Source: Pleodorina starrii (Eukaryota; Chlorophyta; Chlorophyceae; Chlamydomonadales; Volvocaceae). From it: DNA of 64,000 nucleotides. The position numbers were made by a program, and so were the translations under genes. Of the stretch, positions 60,501 through 64,000 are shown piece after piece; within the stretch, counting starts at the first letter, position 1, and each line of letters begins with the position of its first letter. Below the pieces are notes generated by a model, which had not been told where the DNA came from, made no database searches, and saw only the letters and a list, made by a program, of their open reading frames with translations. The stretch lies in NCBI GenBank assembly GCA_030267565.1, contig BRXU01000002.1, forward strand, positions 1,736,001 to 1,800,000. The letters run 5' to 3'.

Positions 60501-63500
60501 GGGGGGCTGAGGTGCCGGCGTGGGTGCGTAGGGTGCATCGTTGTCATCGCTGACTGTATTAGGCGAGAGACGTTGCTGTTATTGCAACGGGTAATCGGCC
60601 TTTCGTGTGCAGGACACAACAACAGCTCCCCGCACGACGTCCCTGCCCCTGCCCGTCCCCCCCTGCCCCTGCCCCTTGCCCCCACCTGCCAGCGCCTGCA
60701 TCCCCGGCCAGAACGCCCCCAGACTGGACACGAAGGGTCGGGCCAGTCGTCCGTTGTCCATGTGCACATCCACCAGGAAGGAGTAGCCCTTCAAGGTGCC
60801 CGGCATCTGCACAGACAAAGGCGAAGGCACAGGCAGCAGTGCACACCCAACAGTGTCAACCCGCCCGGCCCACGGGAGCAGCAGCAGGGGGTGGCAGGCA
60901 GGCAGGCCCCCCCCCATCCGGACCCGCCCGGACCCACCCTAACTCTAACCCGTTCGCCAACGCTGCCGCCACAGGTGATTCGCTGCAGTTCGCCCAACTT
61001 CCGTTCTGACCCCGCCCTGACCCCGCCCCACTCCGCGCCACCCCGACCCCGCCCCCCCGGCCCCACCTGCATCCACCTCATGGTGCCCGCGTACAGCTCC
61101 GCAAACATGTGCAGATACTCGGACTTGCCGAACATCAAGTAGGCCTGAGGGCGGGACATGAGCGGAGGAGGTTCGCTCCGCCCCGTGAGTTGAGCAAGAG
61201 ATTCTGCTCCTGCTACTGTTGTTGTTGGCATCCTTGTTGGCATCACAGCGGGCTCCAGACTACGCGAGGAAGTGACGCAAGGTGGTGAGGGCAGGTTGCG
61301 CCGCGCACAGCCCCACACATACGCACACAAGTACGGCGCGTTCTTGTGTGCGTATGTGTGGGGCTGTGCGCGGCGTACTGCCGTATACCACCGTAGCGCA
61401 TCTCCCCGTGTTGCACCGTACCTTTAGCAGGTACTCGTAGTACGAATCCGATCCGGGCCCTATGGTGCTGTCCTTGCTGGCCCACTCCGAGTTGACCACG
61501 TTGAGGGATGCGCCCACAAGGCCCAGCCGGCTGCGCCTGTCGTACATGAGCCGCGCCGCGAACTCGGCTCGCTCCAGATACACGGGGTCGCCTAAACAGG
61601 CCACCACCACCACCGCAACCGCGTCGGGCGAGGGACACGGGCACTGAGACCAAGTCGGATAGACTGAGCTCGAGCCGCTTGAGCCGAGAGGGTGCAAAGG
61701 AAGACCAAGACCAAGACAAATCCCAAGACCAAAACGGAAGACGAAGACGAAGACGGATCGATAGGGGTGGGGGGGTCGATACACCCACCGTGGTACACGC
61801 CCGTGTTCATGCGGGGCCGAGCAGCCGCCCGAACGTGCCCCCCCTAGCTGTGCTTGGCGCCACTACTCGGCTACCCCGCGCCCTCCGTAACCCGGCTGCC
61901 GTACCCCGTGCGCCCAGAGCCCCGACCCCGCCCTGCATGCCCCTCCCCTCCTCGAACCCCCCCCACCCGCCCTCCTCCCGCTCCCCCTCCCCCCACTCGC
62001 CAGTCAGCGCGGTGAGCAGTCCAAACTCCAGCAGCAGTGTCCCCGCACAGGCGGTGCAGGTGCTGTTGTGAGCGTCACGAACCGGACCCTGCGCGCCAGG
62101 GAGGGAAGGGAGAGAGGGCGGGAAGGGAGAGAGGGCGGGAAGGGAGAGGGTAGGAGGTAAGGACTGGAGGTCGGTCACAGCCCCCGGTCTGGAGGGCCCA
62201 TGGTTTCCTCCTCCCCCCAAGCCCAGCCCAGCCCACCGCCCTTCAGACCCCCCATCGACTCGACCCCACTCGACCCCACTCGACCCGACCCGACTCGACT
62301 CGACTCACGTTCACCAGGTGTACAAACAGCGCCGGCAGCCCCGACGGAGTGTCGAAGGCAGGCAGCAGCTTGTCGGCCAATTGTACGGCCTTGCGCAGGA
62401 AGATGCCGTCGTACACCGGCGGCGCCGCAGCTGCTGCCGCTGCTTCTAACCCTGCTGCCGCTACCCCTGCTGCCGCTGCTGCTGCTGCCGCTGCTGCAAG
62501 GTCGTGGTCCGCCTCCGGGCTCGACAGGGCGGCGGCGGGGGGTACGGCCCCCGAATCACCCGCCGCCACCGCCACCGCCGCTGCGTCCCCGGCACTGCCG
62601 ACGTCGCCGCTGACCGCCTCCTCCGGGGCTCCCGGCTCCACCGGCCCCACCCCCGCAACATCCTGCTGCGCCGTAGCGTCGTTCAGCAGTAGCCCGAGTG
62701 ACTCACCGAGTGGCTCCTCGCCGCCGTCGCCAGCACCCGCACCCAGATGCCGCCGCTGCTGCTGCTGCTGCTGCTGCTGCAGGCCGCCGCCCACCTCTCC
62801 AGCCCCGTCCCCCGGCTGCCCGCCCTCCAACGCAGCGGCATGCTGCTGGTGCTGCTGCTGGTGCTGCTGCTGGTGCTGCTGCTGGTGCTGCTGCTGGTGC
62901 CGCGGCGGCTCCTCCTTTGGTTCCGGAGCCGCTGGCGCCGGCGACTGGCTGGACGGCGGTGCTGCTCGCTGTTCCTGGCTGCCTTCCGCCTGCTGCTGCT
63001 GCTGCTGCTGCTGCTGGTCCCCCGCCGGAAGAGGCGGCGGCGGCGCCGCCGCCGCCGCTGCGGCGGCGACCTGGGCGGCCTCCGCCGTCCCCTCCGTCAG
63101 CGCCGCCTCCAGAGCCATCACCTCCGCCAACGCCTCCTCCACCGCCGCCATCAGCCCCCCCGCCGTCCCCTCCGCCGCCTCCGCCGCCGCCGCCGCCGCC
63201 TCCTCCGCCAGCGGCGCCGGCGCCGTCAGCCCCGGGTTCCGCTCCATCAGCATGTGGCCGCTGAGCAGTCCCCCCAGCACCCGGATCACCGTCTCGAACA
63301 CATGAACCTGACACACACACAACAGGGCGGGGTGGGTGGGGGTGGGGGTAAAAGAAGATACCGCAGCGGAGACGGAGACGGGGGTGGGGGTGGGACGCGA
63401 GCGGGAGGACAAGCGGGGGACTAGAAGGAGGGGCCGCAGCTCCGCCGAGTAGTAACTGGGTGGGGGCTGAGGTGGTGGTGGTAGCTTGGCGAGGGACTTG

Positions 63501-63953
63501 GGAAAATGAGAAGATAAGAAGGGTAACCGAGGCGGCTCTGGCCCACCTTGATGTCTTTGTCGAAGTCGAGGTGGCTGCGGACGAGGTCCACCGCATCCGC
63601 CATGTCCTGCCGCCGATTGAGCAGCTGGGGCCAGGGAGGGGGGCAGCGGAGGAGGGAAAGGGGTGGGGCGGGGCGGGGTTGGGGCCCCACTCACGGTTAA
63701 AATCTATTCCATGGCACCCTGTACAGCCCCCCCTGGCCCCAGCGGCGTGCCTTGCCAGCCTCCACCACCACTCCGCGGAGGAGCGCAGCAGCAGCAGCCG
63801 CTCCCGCCCCTCCTGGAGCACCCCACCCCGCTCCCCCTCCTGGAGCACCCGCCTCATTGGACCCACCATCAGCGCATCCAGTGAGTCCACCAGTGTGATG
63901 GCCAGGCCCCCCTGCCAGTCCTTGCCGCTGCAGCTGAGGGGCAGCAAGTTGTC
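54586..63953 (-). CDS. EDEM-type GH47 mannosidase-like protein with PA domain, 5' partial
   Basis: ER degradation-enhancing mannosidase-like protein (EDEM3-like), expected to trim mannose on misfolded glycoproteins in the ER lumen and send them to degradation. Visible exons: 63867-63953, 63547-63624, 62309-63307, 62001-62088, 61422-61591, 61067-61144, 60686-60806, 60365-60462, 59883-59960, 59498-59597, 58055-59076, 57678-57885, 55686-57388, 54586-55389; phases agree, 1877 residues. The signal peptide and start lie past base 64000. GH47 landmarks: SGKDWQGGLAITLVDSLDAL, the acid/base Glu in VFETVIRVLGG, Asp in GPGSDSYYEYL, Glu in LRPEHIEST, and STEGHL for calcium. A Gln/Ala insert of about 265 residues splits the catalytic domain. 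A PA domain follows in the last two exons (ADPLDGCSRSVNPEQLAGAV, VVARGGCSFVTKVQ). No KDEL-type ending. Animal EDEM3 is about half this length. Confidence 0.9.
59126..59353. repeat. Cluster of four GACCC-NN-GGGTC palindromes in an EDEM intron
   Basis: Copies at 59126-59137 (GACTCGCGGGTC), 59257-59268, 59276-59287 and 59342-59353 (GACCCGTGGGTC), each followed by GGTCGG or AGTCAG. They lie in the intron between the exons at 59076 and 59498. Confidence 0.85.
60056..60288. repeat. 19-base minisatellite in an EDEM intron, about 12 copies
   Basis: Units CGACCCCTGGGCCCATGAC vary mainly in the last four bases (ATGAC, ATGGC, AAGAC, GGTCT). The unit resembles the dispersed GACCC palindrome with a CT core. 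Array lies between the exons at 59960 and 60365. Confidence 0.9.
61299..61375. repeat. Perfect 33-bp inverted repeat (hairpin) in an EDEM intron
   Basis: The arms 61299-61331 and 61343-61375 are exact reverse complements, separated by 11 bases. The arm starts CGCCGCGCACAGCCCCACAC. Transcribed within the 277-base intron it would form a 33-bp stem. Confidence 0.9.
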
Positions 63954-64000
63954 CTGGAGAGAGGGGGGAAGGGGGGAGGGCGAGGGAGTGGGCAGGTGAA

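Noticed and set aside
1..64000. CRISPR arrays, rRNA, prophage or insertion sequences
   Set aside because: No spaced identical repeats with unique spacers, no rRNA core motifs and no transposase or integrase frames were seen.

Overview
The window is nuclear DNA of a green alga, most probably a volvocine or other Chlamydomonadales species. The signs are very high GC, many short introns with GT..AG borders, coding exons with long Ala, Gln and Gly runs, TTTTAGGG-type interstitial telomere repeats, and TGTAA 3'-end signals on the coding strand. No bacterial, organellar or viral gene was recognised, and I cannot name the species. Exons were joined by hand by requiring splice consensus, matching intron phase and family similarity at the same time.

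Layout, left to right: (1) 319-4543 minus, a nine-exon AAAP-family amino acid transporter; (2) 6884-10766 plus, an MFS exporter-like transporter with an Ala-rich loop; (3) 13241-20215 minus, a giant low-complexity protein with AT-hooks, about 2230 residues; (4) 20488 to about 22998 minus, an unrecognised single-pass membrane protein with a possible Tudor-like tail, 5' end not found; (5) 23397-32596 plus, a 17-exon, 1470-residue golgin-like coiled-coil protein, divergent from gene 4; (6) 35453-36428 minus, a cytochrome b5-domain protein with a variant haem motif; (7) 42208-46022 minus, an F-box-like/leucine-rich-repeat protein; (8) 48426-51888 minus, a Spinster-like MFS transporter; (9) 54586-63953 minus, an EDEM-type GH47 mannosidase-like protein with a PA domain, whose 5' end lies beyond the right edge.

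The genes do not form an operon or an obvious pathway. Three are membrane transporters; the EDEM protein should act in ER-associated degradation and the coiled-coil protein probably at the Golgi, but these are separate housekeeping roles. Large gene-poor gaps (4.7-6.9, 10.8-13.2, 32.6-35.4, 36.8-42.2, 46.0-48.4 and 51.9-54.6 kb) hold low-complexity DNA, a tandem pair of inverted-repeat elements at 33.8-34.65 kb, and a 209-bp direct repeat at 52.5-53.0 kb.

The least expected signals are at the DNA level: a 12-base palindrome (GACCC-NN-GGGTC) found 14 times or more in exons, introns and gaps; a second 12-base motif (GATACCGCAGCG) found about 11 times, mostly in introns; a 33-bp perfect hairpin inside an intron; and two probable GC-AG introns.
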